Source of the DNA: an uncultured Slackia sp.
GTDB lineage: Bacteria; Actinomycetota; Coriobacteriia; Coriobacteriales; Eggerthellaceae
DNA length: 7,981 nucleotides
Assembly: GCA_900553775.1 (NCBI GenBank)
Contig: USEZ01000089.1
Coordinates: forward strand, 1 to 7,981
Direction: 5' to 3'
A program made the translations under genes and the position numbers. The notes under the pieces are model-generated. The model was not told the DNA's origin. It did not search any database and saw only the letters and a program-made list of their open reading frames with translations. Shown here piece after piece: positions 1-6,327 of this stretch (position 1 is its first letter; the number at the start of each line of letters is the position of its first letter).

Positions 1-2
1 CC

Positions 3-935
3 GCCGCAAGCGCGGGCATTCTGCTTGTTTCGGGGGCGGGAACGTCGGCGCGAGGCGCCGAGGCGCCCTCGCCCGATATGCCCAAGCGGATTCATGACGG
101 CTTCGGCTCGCGCACGGCGGCGCTTTCGCGCCGAATGCTCGTCGGTGCGGCCATGTTCGGCCTGGCGGCAGGATTGATGGAGACGTTTCGCTCGAATCCC
201 GGCGATTCGAGCACGCCCACCTTTCCGGCAACCCTTCTCATGCTGGCGCTTTTCTGCATCGCCGTGCTGCAATCTCTTCGGACGAAAAGCGCGGAGGAAA
301 ACGACTCTTTGGGCAGCACCTACCGTATCGCCATCCTCGTCATGATGGCGGGCTTTCTGTTCACGCCTGCGCTCTACGGCAGCGGCGTTCCCGGCGAAGC
401 GATCGTTTTGGCAGGATGCCTGGGACTTACGGCGGCGTTCGTCGCCTTGTTCATCGCCGTGTCGGTTCTGCGCGATATGGATGCGGCCATGGCCTTTTGC
501 CGCGGCTTTTCCGCCCTGTACGCAGGCGAGGTCGCGGGCATCGCCGTAGGCAACGCCGTCGACGGGCTGACGGCGCCGACGGCGTTTTCGCACGGCATGC
601 TCGCATTCGCAGGCCTGGCCGTTTTGACGTCGTATCTTTTCCTGTTCACCGAGGATGATTTCAGGCAGCTGTCGGCCATCGTGGACGTCGCAAGCGTCGC
701 GGGCGCCATGCACGACGCCATCGTCGTGCAGGCGAAGCTCTCGAAACGCGAATCGCAGGTGCTCGAACTCGCATTGAAAGGCCGCACGAACGAACGCATC
801 GCCCAGGAGCTCTTCGTGGCGAAAAGCACGGTGGACACCCATCTCAGGCGCATCTACGCGAAAGCGGGCGTGCATTCGCGCCAAGAGCTCATCGATTACG
901 GAGAGTATCTCGTGGCGGCCAATCTCAGACGTTGA
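3..935 (+). CDS. LuxR-family transcriptional regulator with multi-pass membrane domain (5' end cut by window)
   Basis: The reading frame is open to the left edge of the window, so this is the C-terminal part of a larger protein. The ATG at 78 is probably internal. Counting from that ATG, I see six hydrophobic segments at about residues 20-36, 49-67, 82-101, 106-131, 140-160 and 172-190. A LuxR/GerE helix-turn-helix follows at about 221-277. It starts LSKRESQVLELALKGRTNE and continues with a recognition helix containing STVDTHLRRIYAK. Residues before the ATG read as a hydrophobic stretch and then a charged linker, as between two membrane halves. Proteins with about 12 membrane spans and a C-terminal LuxR domain are abundant in Eggerthellaceae, and this fits the second half of one. 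It likely senses a small molecule at the membrane and regulates transcription, but ligand and targets cannot be read from the sequence. The stop lies 35 bp from the convergent crcB stop, with no clear terminator between. Confidence 0.88.
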   Translation, partial: AASAGILLVSGAGTSARGAEAPSPDMPKRIHDGFGSRTAALSRRMLVGAAMFGLAAGLMETFRSNPGDSSTPTFPATLLMLALFCIAVLQSLRTKSAEENDSLGSTYRIAILVMMAGFLFTPALYGSGVPGEAIVLAGCLGLTAAFVALFIAVSVLRDMDAAMAFCRGFSALYAGEVAGIAVGNAVDGLTAPTAFSHGMLAFAGLAVLTSYLFLFTEDDFRQLSAIVDVASVAGAMHDAIVVQAKLSKRESQVLELALKGRTNERIAQELFVAKSTVDTHLRRIYAKAGVHSRQELIDYGEYLVAANLRR

Positions 936-970
936 CGAAGCGCGTCGCAGGCCGGGCCCATGGGAAACGC

Positions 971-1381
971 TTAGGGCTGAATGCCGCAGGCCGCCTTCGC
1001 CGCCACGCGCCCTGCGGCCACGCCCGCCAAGCATGCCGCAAGGCTTATGCCCGCGTTTGCCGCGGCCATGCCGTAGGCGCCGCGTTCGAGCAGCGTCGCC
1101 GTTTCAAGGCCGAACGTGGAAAACGTGGTGAATCCGCCAAGGATGCCGGTGATGGCGAAAAGCCGCCAGCAGGCCTTGCCTTGCCACGGACCCGCATCGA
1201 AAAGCACCGAAAGAACGCCTATGAGAAAGCAGCCGGCGAAATTCGCGACGAAGGTCGCAGCGGGAAAATCGCCCGGAAGATGGATGCCCGCGGCCAAGGG
1301 CGGAATCGCCAAGCCCACAAGATAGCGGCCTGCCGCGCCGATCGCTCCTCCTGCGGCCACGACGCACATGTCGACCAGCAT
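971..1381 (-). CDS. crcB: Fluoride ion channel CrcB/Fluc
   Basis: Predicted small membrane protein of 136 aa, the usual Fluc length, which exports fluoride as a dual-topology dimer. Family marks are visible: GGAIGAAGRY at residues 11-20, the conserved Asn in FVANFAGCF (N47), and GGFTTFSTFGLE at 82-93, the region that in Fluc proteins holds the pore Phe residues and the central Na+ site. Four hydrophobic segments lie at about 5-23, 42-62, 74-94 and 102-125. I chose the ATG at 1381 because AAAGGAGG lies 4 nt upstream. A GTG 11 codons earlier would place that ribosome site inside the coding sequence. Only one copy is present in the window, so a homodimer is expected unless a second copy lies elsewhere. 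It is divergent from the hydrolase gene and convergent with the LuxR regulator. Confidence 0.93.
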   Translation of the reverse strand: MLVDMCVVAAGGAIGAAGRYLVGLAIPPLAAGIHLPGDFPAATFVANFAGCFLIGVLSVLFDAGPWQGKACWRLFAITGILGGFTTFSTFGLETATLLERGAYGMAAANAGISLAACLAGVAAGRVAAKAACGIQP

Positions 1382-1385
1382 GCCG

Positions 1386-1393
1386 CCTCCTTT
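1386..1393 (-). promoter_or_regulatory. crcB ribosome binding site
   Basis: On the minus strand AAAGGAGG stands 4 nt before the crcB ATG. It is a near-complete Shine-Dalgarno sequence and decides the start over the in-frame GTG further upstream. Confidence 0.75.
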
Positions 1394-1402
1394 CTGCGCC
1401 CG

Positions 1403-1430
1403 CCTTCGGCGCACGTATGCACGCCGAAGG
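1403..1430. repeat. 9-bp perfect inverted repeat in the crcB leader/operator region
   Basis: CCTTCGGCG (1403-1411) and CGCCGAAGG (1422-1430) are perfect inverted repeats around a 10-nt spacer. The repeat sits between the crcB -10 box and its ribosome site. With the TATAAT at 1433-1438 (minus strand), transcription would begin near 1425-1427, inside the right arm. An intact hairpin would therefore be only partly present in the mRNA, which makes a dimeric DNA-binding site the better reading. A leader hairpin is possible if transcription starts further upstream. No U-tract follows on either strand. Confidence 0.5.
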
Positions 1431-1432
1431 GA

Positions 1433-1438
1433 ATTATA
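1433..1438 (-). promoter_or_regulatory. -10 box of candidate crcB promoter
   Basis: On the minus strand the sequence reads TATAAT, identical to the sigma-70 type -10 consensus, about 51 nt upstream of the crcB ATG. No good -35 is found at 16-18 bp; TTGTAG lies 21 bp upstream, which is too far. The exact match within GC-rich sequence makes it credible, but it is not proven. Confidence 0.5.
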
Positions 1439-1460
1439 AAGAAGCCCGATTCCGCTGCGC

Positions 1461-1466
1461 TACAAT
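1461..1466 (+). promoter_or_regulatory. -10 box of candidate promoter for the Mbeg1-like gene
   Basis: TACAAT lies 36 nt upstream of the ATG at 1503 and would give a leader of about 28-30 nt carrying AAAGGAG (1486-1492). The -35 position holds no convincing TTGACA-like hexamer, so this is a weak call supported mainly by placement. Confidence 0.35.
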
Positions 1467-1502
1467 AAGCGGAAAACCATCGAGGAAAGGAGCCTTGCGA
1501 TC

Positions 1503-2760
1503 ATGGCGGAAAGCGAACGGCGCGAACACGCCGCACCGATCGGCCGCAAAACCTCGGCCGATGCCCGACACCCGTCTTTTTCAGCCGCCATGAACTCTTC
1601 CTCGCTGCCCACGATGACCGACTATCTCCGACGGCATCCCGAAGGATTCGACGAAACGCCGTTTTCCCCGGTGGACAGCCTCGTGCTCTCGGCGCTTTCC
1701 TATCTTGATTTCGACCGATACCGCTACGGCGACGTATATGCGGGCCCGCATGTCCCCCTGGTCGACATCGTGCGCTTCACCGACCTCGACTCCATGCTTT
1801 CGGGCGGGTGGATCCGGGCCTCGCGACCTCCCCGTTTTCCTGGATGCGCTGCTTCGCTGCCACCGCTTCGCCGACCTTGCAATCGGGTATTTCGTCAACG
1901 AGAACGCCGCCGCTCTCGAAAAACAGTTCTGCGCCTGCACGTTCTCGTTCGATGCGGGGCGCTCTTCCTACATCGCATTTCGCGGCACCGACGGCACGTT
2001 CGCCGGATGGAAGGAAGACTTCAACCTGAGCTATCGCAAGATCATTCCGTCGCAGCGTTCCGCCGAGCGCTATCTTTCGGGCGTGCTTTCGGCTCTGCCG
2101 AGCGCATGCCGCGTTTTCGTAGGAGGGCATTCCAAGGGAGGCAACCTCGCCGAATTCGCGGCGGCCACCGTGGACGAATCGAATTTCGCCCGCATCGAAC
2201 GCATATTCAACCACGACGGGCCGAGCTATCTGAACGCCCCGTCGCCGCGCATATACGAGGCGTCGTTCAAGGAGAAGCTGCATAAGACCGTTCCCGAATC
2301 GTCCATTTTCGGCATGATTCTCGAGCACCGCGACGATTATTCCGTCGTGCAATCGGACGCTGCGGGAATCTTTCAGCACAACCCTTTCACGTGGCTTGTC
2401 GACGACGTCGACTTCCTTTACCAGGACGGGCTGAATGCGGGCGCCGCGCTTTTCGACGAGACGCTTGACCGCTGGCTGAAAAGCTGCACGCCCGAACAGC
2501 GCGAAACGTTCATCGACACGTTCTACGAGCTGGTCGTTTCCACCGATGCCACCACATGGCAGGAATTCCAGGAAGGCGGCCTGATAGGCAATGTGGCGGG
2601 CGTGCTGCGCGACGGGCGCAACCTCGATGCCGAGACGAAGGAAATCATCGCGCATACGATGCGCAACCTGCGCACCGTGGCCAACGAGACGGTGCGCGAA
2701 CGCCTGAGAAACTTCGTCGCGCGCATGCGTTCGAGCGGGCCGGGCGGATTCGCGCGCTGA
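1503..2760 (+). pseudogene. Mbeg1-like (DUF2974) alpha/beta-hydrolase, broken by a single +1 frameshift
   Basis: Two overlapping frames together encode one Mbeg1-like protein of about 418 aa. The first frame gives residues 1 to about 103, including LRRHPEGFDETPFSPVDSLV and LSALSYLDFD, typical of the family N-terminus. The second begins near RDLPVFLDALLRCHRFADL and runs to the stop. It holds the lipase elbow GGHSKGGN (nucleophile Ser at about residue 210 of the joined protein), the family stretches YIAFRGTDGTFAGWKEDFN and FNHDGPSYL, and QHNPFTWLV, a likely source of the catalytic His. The frames join if one base between about 1803 and 1821 is dropped. Removing one G of the GGG at 1816-1818 gives SGGWIRPRDLPVF. 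The ATG at 1503 has AAAGGAG upstream and yields a polar 37-residue extension; the ATG at 1614 (MTDYLRRHP) is an alternative. The family is a predicted serine hydrolase or lipase of unknown substrate. The downstream half is clean for over 300 codons, so the break is recent or a sequencing error. Confidence 0.85.
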
Positions 2761-2771
2761 TCCGCGCACAA

Positions 2772-2797
2772 GGCGGAAAACGCCCGCCCGTTTTGCC
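2772..2797 (+). terminator. Weak hairpin after the hydrolase gene, possible terminator
   Basis: AAAACG (2777-2782) pairs with CGTTTT (2789-2794) around a 6-nt loop, and GGC/GCC can extend the stem across a 2-nt bulge. It lies 12 nt after the stop codon. The T-run is within the stem rather than after it, so termination would be weak at best and menA might be partly read from upstream. The rest of this 160-nt gap shows no convincing promoter. Confidence 0.25.
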
Positions 2798-2906
2798 CGA
2801 TTTCCGTCGCGGCGGATGCCGCACGGCGCCGGGCTTTTGTGAAAACCGCGCATTTCGCGCACGAATAACGCCGCGCGGCATCGGTTGCGCGCGGTGCGAC
2901 CGAAAC

Positions 2907-2913
2907 GAAAGGA
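2907..2913 (+). promoter_or_regulatory. menA ribosome binding site (decides the start)
   Basis: GAAAGGA abuts the ATG at 2913, leaving no usable spacing for that codon, but lies 8 nt before the in-frame TTG at 2922. This favours TTG as the start. Confidence 0.5.
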
Positions 2914-2921
2914 TGCCACCC

Positions 2922-3851
2922 TTGCCTGCTTCGACATACGAAAAGTTCACGCTGCGCATGGCCGTCCAGCTTGCGGCCCCCCACACCTGGCCCGCCGCCA
3001 TCCTCCCCTGCCTGGTGGCCGTATGCGCCGCAGGCGTTTTCTCGGACGGCGTTTCCGTATCGATGGCATGCGTCCTGCTCGCCATCTGCATCCTCATGCA
3101 GGCGTCGGTCAATACCTTCAACGATTATTACGACTTCGTGAAAGGCACGGATTTCGCCGATGACGGCGTGGAGGAAAGCGATGCCACGCTGGTGTACAAC
3201 GCGGTGAACCCGCGTTCGGCGCTTGCGCTCGGCATCGGTTTTCTCGCAGCGGCCTTCGCGCTCGGCGTCTATGTCATCTTGCGCGCGAGATGGATTCCGC
3301 TTGTCATCGGCGTTGTCGGCGCATTTTTCGTGGTTATCTATTCGGCGGGCAAAACGCCCCTTTCCTACCTTCCTCTCGGCGAGGCCGTCAGCGGAACGGT
3401 CATGGGCGGACTTATTCCTTTGGCCTGCTACCAGGCGCTGACCGGGCGCCTCGACTGGATGGCGCTCGTATGGGCCGTCCCCGAAATCATCGGCGTCGCG
3501 CTCATCATGCTGACCAACAACACGTGCGATATCGAAAAAGACATCGCGGCGCGGCGCAGGACGCTTCCCGTGCTCATCGGGCGCGAAAAGGCGCGCCGCC
3601 TCTATCACGCCGCCCTTGTCGCATGGCTTATCGCCATCGGCGCAGTGTGCATCGCGTTTTTCGCGCGCGGCGCCATCGTGCTGCCCTTCATGTATCTGGC
3701 CGCCTATCCGCTTTTGAAGGCTTTGTTCGCAAACCCGCTCGTGACGGCTTCGCGCGTCGCTGCGATGGCGCAGGTATGCAGCGTGAATATCGCGCTCGGA
3801 TCGTTTTACGCCTGTTGCATCGCCGCGAACGGCATCACGCTTATGTGGTAG
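2922..3851 (+). CDS. menA: 1,4-dihydroxy-2-naphthoate polyprenyltransferase (MenA, UbiA family)
   Basis: Integral membrane prenyltransferase that attaches the polyprenyl chain to 1,4-dihydroxy-2-naphthoate, giving demethylmenaquinone. Both Asp-rich Mg-diphosphate motifs of the UbiA family are visible: NTFNDYYDFVKGTD at residues 64-77 and NNTCDIEKDIAARRRTLP at about 199-216. In MenA proteins the latter is typically followed by the small-residue and arginine pattern seen here. Eight or nine hydrophobic segments fill the rest. The length of 309 aa is normal for MenA. The start is probably TTG at 2922; ATG at 2913 would add three residues, and ATG at 2958 would remove the short cytoplasmic N-terminus. 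No other men gene is next to it. It stands alone on the plus strand, convergent with gluQ across a strong hairpin. A related UbiA enzyme is possible, but the NTFNDYYD motif points to MenA. Confidence 0.88.
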   Translation: MPASTYEKFTLRMAVQLAAPHTWPAAILPCLVAVCAAGVFSDGVSVSMACVLLAICILMQASVNTFNDYYDFVKGTDFADDGVEESDATLVYNAVNPRSALALGIGFLAAAFALGVYVILRARWIPLVIGVVGAFFVVIYSAGKTPLSYLPLGEAVSGTVMGGLIPLACYQALTGRLDWMALVWAVPEIIGVALIMLTNNTCDIEKDIAARRRTLPVLIGREKARRLYHAALVAWLIAIGAVCIAFFARGAIVLPFMYLAAYPLLKALFANPLVTASRVAAMAQVCSVNIALGSFYACCIAANGITLMW

Positions 3852-3897
3852 GCGACAAGCGCGGCTGCGTCTTCGCCATGCATCCTCGCCATAGGAA

Positions 3898-3938
3898 GAA
3901 GAAGGCGGGCGCACCTGTGAAGTGCGCCCGCCTTCTTC
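3898..3938. terminator. Bidirectional terminator hairpin between menA and gluQ
   Basis: A perfect 17-bp stem (3898-3914 with 3922-3938) closes a 7-nt loop, CTGTGAA. It starts 46 nt after the menA stop and ends 42 nt beyond the gluQ stop. On the minus strand the stem leads into a pyrimidine-rich run (CTTCTTCTTCC) that fits a rho-independent terminator. On the plus strand the stem ends in CTTCTTC without a long U-tract. Its position between convergent genes fits use in both directions. Confidence 0.85.
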
Positions 3939-3980
3939 GAGCGTGAGAATGCGATATTCGCGCATGCATCGGCTCGGGCC

Positions 3981-4916
3981 TCATGCTTTCCAGCGGATCT
4001 GCTCGAGATCGGCCAGCGTTGCCGATACGCGCGCGATGTCGAAATCGGCAAGAAGCTCTTCGGGCGTCGCGGGGCTGCAATCGCGGGCGATGCCCGTCAT
4101 GCCCGCTATATGGCCGATGATCGCCTCGGGGGTTTTGAAGCGCGCCAGCAACGCATCGAGCGCGGCATCGCGATCGCGCTTGGAAAGGCGTCGATCGTGT
4201 TTTGCCACGATGAGCGGAACATGGGCATAGGCAGGATGCTCTGCGCCGAGCAGCGTTTGCAGATATATCTGCTGCGGCGTCGAGCAGAGCAGGTCGACGC
4301 CGCGCACCACCGACGTGATGCCCTGCTCGGCATCGTCGACGACCACGGCGAGCTGATAGGCGAACGCGCCGTCGGAGCGTCTGATGAGGAAATCGCCGCA
4401 GTCGCGCTCGAGATTCTGGGTGTATTCTCCCTGTATTTCGTCGCGAAACGAAAAATCCTCGTCGGGCACGATGAGGCGATAAGCAGGCGGGCGCGTCTGC
4501 CTGCGCTTCGCTTTCTGCGCCTCGCTCAAACGGCGGCATGTTCCCGGATAGACGAGCTTTTCGCCATGATGCGGGGCCGATGCGGCGTGAAGGTCGGCCC
4601 GCGTGCAAAAGCACGGATATACCAGGCCGCGTCCGCACAGTTCGTCGAATGCAGCCTGGTAGGCCTCGTCGCGATCGTGTTGGAAATACGGCCCTTCGTC
4701 CCAAAAAAGCCCCAAGGCTTCGAAATCGCGTTGCACCGCGTCGATGAAATGCGGCTTCGATCGCTCTTTGTCGAGGTCTTCGATGCGCAGCGCCACCGTG
4801 CCGCCCTGCGATTTGGCGACAAGCCACGCCATCAACGCCGCGAAGATGTTGCCCGCATGCATCCGCCCCGTCGGCGAGGGGGCGAACCTCCCCTTCACGG
4901 GTCTTGCATCGGTCAT
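3981..4916 (-). CDS. gluQ: Glutamyl-queuosine tRNA(Asp) synthetase
   Basis: Truncated paralogue of glutamyl-tRNA synthetase, 311 aa. It activates glutamate and links it to queuosine at the wobble position of tRNA(Asp), acting in the cytoplasm. The class I signature is RFAPSPTGRMHAGN at 10-23 (HIGH-like HAGN). RIEDLD lies at 44-49, and the KMSKS-like loop is RLSKRD at 243-248. The zinc site of GluQ enzymes is complete: C102, C104, Y123 and C127. The protein ends about 60 residues after the KMSKS loop and lacks the anticodon-binding domain, which separates it from GltX at about 470 aa. The ATG is preceded by AAAGGGGG at proper spacing. It follows paaK by 39 nt on the same strand and is probably the last gene of that operon. 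The dksA neighbour common in proteobacteria is not here. Its presence implies the cell makes or salvages queuosine. Confidence 0.92.
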   Translation of the reverse strand: MTDARPVKGRFAPSPTGRMHAGNIFAALMAWLVAKSQGGTVALRIEDLDKERSKPHFIDAVQRDFEALGLFWDEGPYFQHDRDEAYQAAFDELCGRGLVYPCFCTRADLHAASAPHHGEKLVYPGTCRRLSEAQKAKRRQTRPPAYRLIVPDEDFSFRDEIQGEYTQNLERDCGDFLIRRSDGAFAYQLAVVVDDAEQGITSVVRGVDLLCSTPQQIYLQTLLGAEHPAYAHVPLIVAKHDRRLSKRDRDAALDALLARFKTPEAIIGHIAGMTGIARDCSPATPEELLADFDIARVSATLADLEQIRWKA

Positions 4917-4955
4917 CGTCGCCCCCTTTCTCCGGCCAAAGTCAGGCTCGGCTTC

Positions 4956-6323
4956 CTACAGCTTCCTCAAATCCTGGACATGCTTGGTCTTGCCCGTGCT
5001 GCGCTCGATGCCGCCCGGCTCGACGAGCTTGACGGTCGAGGCCACGAGCAGCACGCTCTTGAGCTTTTCCTCGATGCGCCTTCGAAACGCGTCCATCGTT
5101 TCGAAGGAATCGGAAAACGCCTCCGGCTTGAGCTCCACGTATACGACCATGCGGTCGAGGCCGGTCTCGTTGTCCACCACGATGCGGTAATGCGGCGTGA
5201 CCCCTTCGATGCCCGAAAGCACGTCTTCGACCTGGCTCGGGAACACGTTGGTGCCGCGGATGATGAGCATATCGTCGCAGCGGGAGCGCACTTTCTGCAT
5301 GCGCGCCGTCGTGCGCCCGCACGCGCACGGTTCGGTCACCACGCGCGTGAGGTCGTGCGTGCGGTAGCGCAGCACGGGAATGGCGCGCTTGCCGAGCGGC
5401 GTGAGCACGAGCTCGCCCATCTCTCCGTCGGGTACGGGCTCGCCCGTTTCGGGGTCGACCACTTCCCAGAGGAAATGGTCTTCTGCGATGTGCTGCATAT
5501 CGCGCTCGGCCAAGCATTCGCCCGATACGCCCGGGCCCATGACCTCGGTCAGGCCGTAGTTGTCGGTGCATACGATATGCATGCGGCTTTCTATCTCGGC
5601 CTTCAACGCGGGCGTGCAGGGCTCTCCGCCGAACAATCCGACGCGCAAGGTGCTCTTCTCCCAATCGACGCCCATTTTTTCGCCCACCTCGCAGATATGC
5701 AAGGCGTACGACGGCGTTGAGACGAGCACGGTCGATCCGTAGTCTTGGATCATCTGAATCTGGCGCTCGGTATTGCCGGAGCCCGCAGGAATCATCATGC
5801 AGCCAAGACGCTGAAGCCCGTAATGCAGGCCGAAGCCGCCCGTGAACATGCCGTAGCCGAAGGCCATCTGCACGCGGTCGCTTGCAACCACGCCCGCCAT
5901 CTGGACCAAGCGCATGATGCAGTCGGCCCACAGGTCCATGTCTTTTCTGTCGTAGCCCACGACGATCGGCTTTCCCGTAGTGCCCGACGAGGCGTGCAGC
6001 TCGACCACCTCGTCGAGCGGCACGGCGAAAAGCCCGTAGGGAAACGTCTCTCGCAACGCCTGCTTGTCGGTGAACGGAAGTTTGCGCACATCTTCGAGCG
6101 TTTTGATGTCGGAGGGGGACACGCCCGCCGCGTCCATGCGCTCGCGGTACCAGGAAACGCGCTCATAGGTCCATTCCACCTGGTCGATCAGGCGGGCGAG
6201 CTGGATGGCGCGGATACGCTCGCGGCTTGCGCATTCGATATGCGGATTATGGATGGGAAGCTCGTCGAAACGCCCCTCGGCGGCGGCTTTGAGCGCCGCT
6301 CCTTTGACGGTCACATCGGTCAC
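4956..6323 (-). CDS. paaK: Phenylacetate-CoA ligase family, AMP-forming (aryl-acetate CoA ligase)
   Basis: Adenylate-forming enzyme that links phenylacetate or a related aryl-acetate to CoA using ATP, via an acyl-AMP. Motifs from a GTG start (455 aa): phosphate loop SSGTTGKP at 112-119, DNYGLTE at 254-260, LRYRTHD at 318-324, CACGR at 333-337, IRGTNVFP at 355-362, and the C-terminal catalytic-Lys region RSTGKTK (K445). All residues expected for activity appear present. I chose the GTG at 6323 because GGAAGGAAGG lies 7 nt upstream and the preceding gene stops 4 nt before it. A TTG 21 codons earlier would overlap the ACT gene and add a basic tail not typical of the family. Its place after iorAB suggests the substrate is indoleacetate, phenylacetate or 4-hydroxyphenylacetate, or the CoA ester made by IorAB. 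The direction of reaction in vivo cannot be told. Confidence 0.92.
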   Translation of the reverse strand: MTDVTVKGAALKAAAEGRFDELPIHNPHIECASRERIRAIQLARLIDQVEWTYERVSWYRERMDAAGVSPSDIKTLEDVRKLPFTDKQALRETFPYGLFAVPLDEVVELHASSGTTGKPIVVGYDRKDMDLWADCIMRLVQMAGVVASDRVQMAFGYGMFTGGFGLHYGLQRLGCMMIPAGSGNTERQIQMIQDYGSTVLVSTPSYALHICEVGEKMGVDWEKSTLRVGLFGGEPCTPALKAEIESRMHIVCTDNYGLTEVMGPGVSGECLAERDMQHIAEDHFLWEVVDPETGEPVPDGEMGELVLTPLGKRAIPVLRYRTHDLTRVVTEPCACGRTTARMQKVRSRCDDMLIIRGTNVFPSQVEDVLSGIEGVTPHYRIVVDNETGLDRMVVYVELKPEAFSDSFETMDAFRRRIEEKLKSVLLVASTVKLVEPGGIERSTGKTKHVQDLRKL

Positions 6324-6327
6324 GGGG

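Noticed and set aside
78..80. ATG at 78 as the true start of the LuxR-type regulator
   Set aside because: The frame is open to the window edge, there is no convincing ribosome site, and the six membrane segments match only half of the usual family architecture.
932..1468. 178-codon plus-strand open frame opposite crcB
   Set aside because: It lies across crcB, whose motifs are unmistakable, and its product is an Arg/Lys/Ala-rich shadow without a ribosome site.
1382..1502. Fluoride riboswitch (crcB motif) upstream of crcB
   Set aside because: I could not find the conserved pseudoknotted core by eye, and the candidate promoter leaves too short a leader. A covariance model search would settle it.
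1803..1821. Programmed ribosomal frameshift in the hydrolase gene
   Set aside because: No stop codon or rare-codon pause lies at the junction (the first frame runs on to 2285), no clear slippery run, and no family precedent known to me. A mutation or sequencing error is simpler.
2871..2894. CCGCGC ... GCGCGG inverted repeat ahead of menA
   Set aside because: It is short and built from GC-alternating sequence that is common by chance in this genome, and has no T-tract or leader-peptide context.
2556..2912. Upstream extension of the menA frame from ATG at 2556
   Set aside because: It would run through the end of the hydrolase gene and add about 120 low-complexity residues not found in MenA proteins; the ribosome site near 2907 supports a later start.
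1777..2937. Long minus-strand open frame opposite the hydrolase gene, and others such as 2523-3965
   Set aside because: The composition is that of a shadow frame (Arg/Ala/Gly rich) with no motif, and the opposite strand encodes clear family sequence.
3981..4916. Full glutamyl-tRNA synthetase GltX
   Set aside because: The protein ends soon after the KMSKS-like loop with no anticodon-binding domain, and its Cys-Cys-Tyr-Cys zinc site is that of GluQ.
4110..5720. A 536-codon open frame on the plus strand opposite gluQ and paaK
   Set aside because: It is antisense to two well-supported genes, is rich in Arg, His and Ala as expected from a GC-rich shadow frame, and has no recognisable domain.
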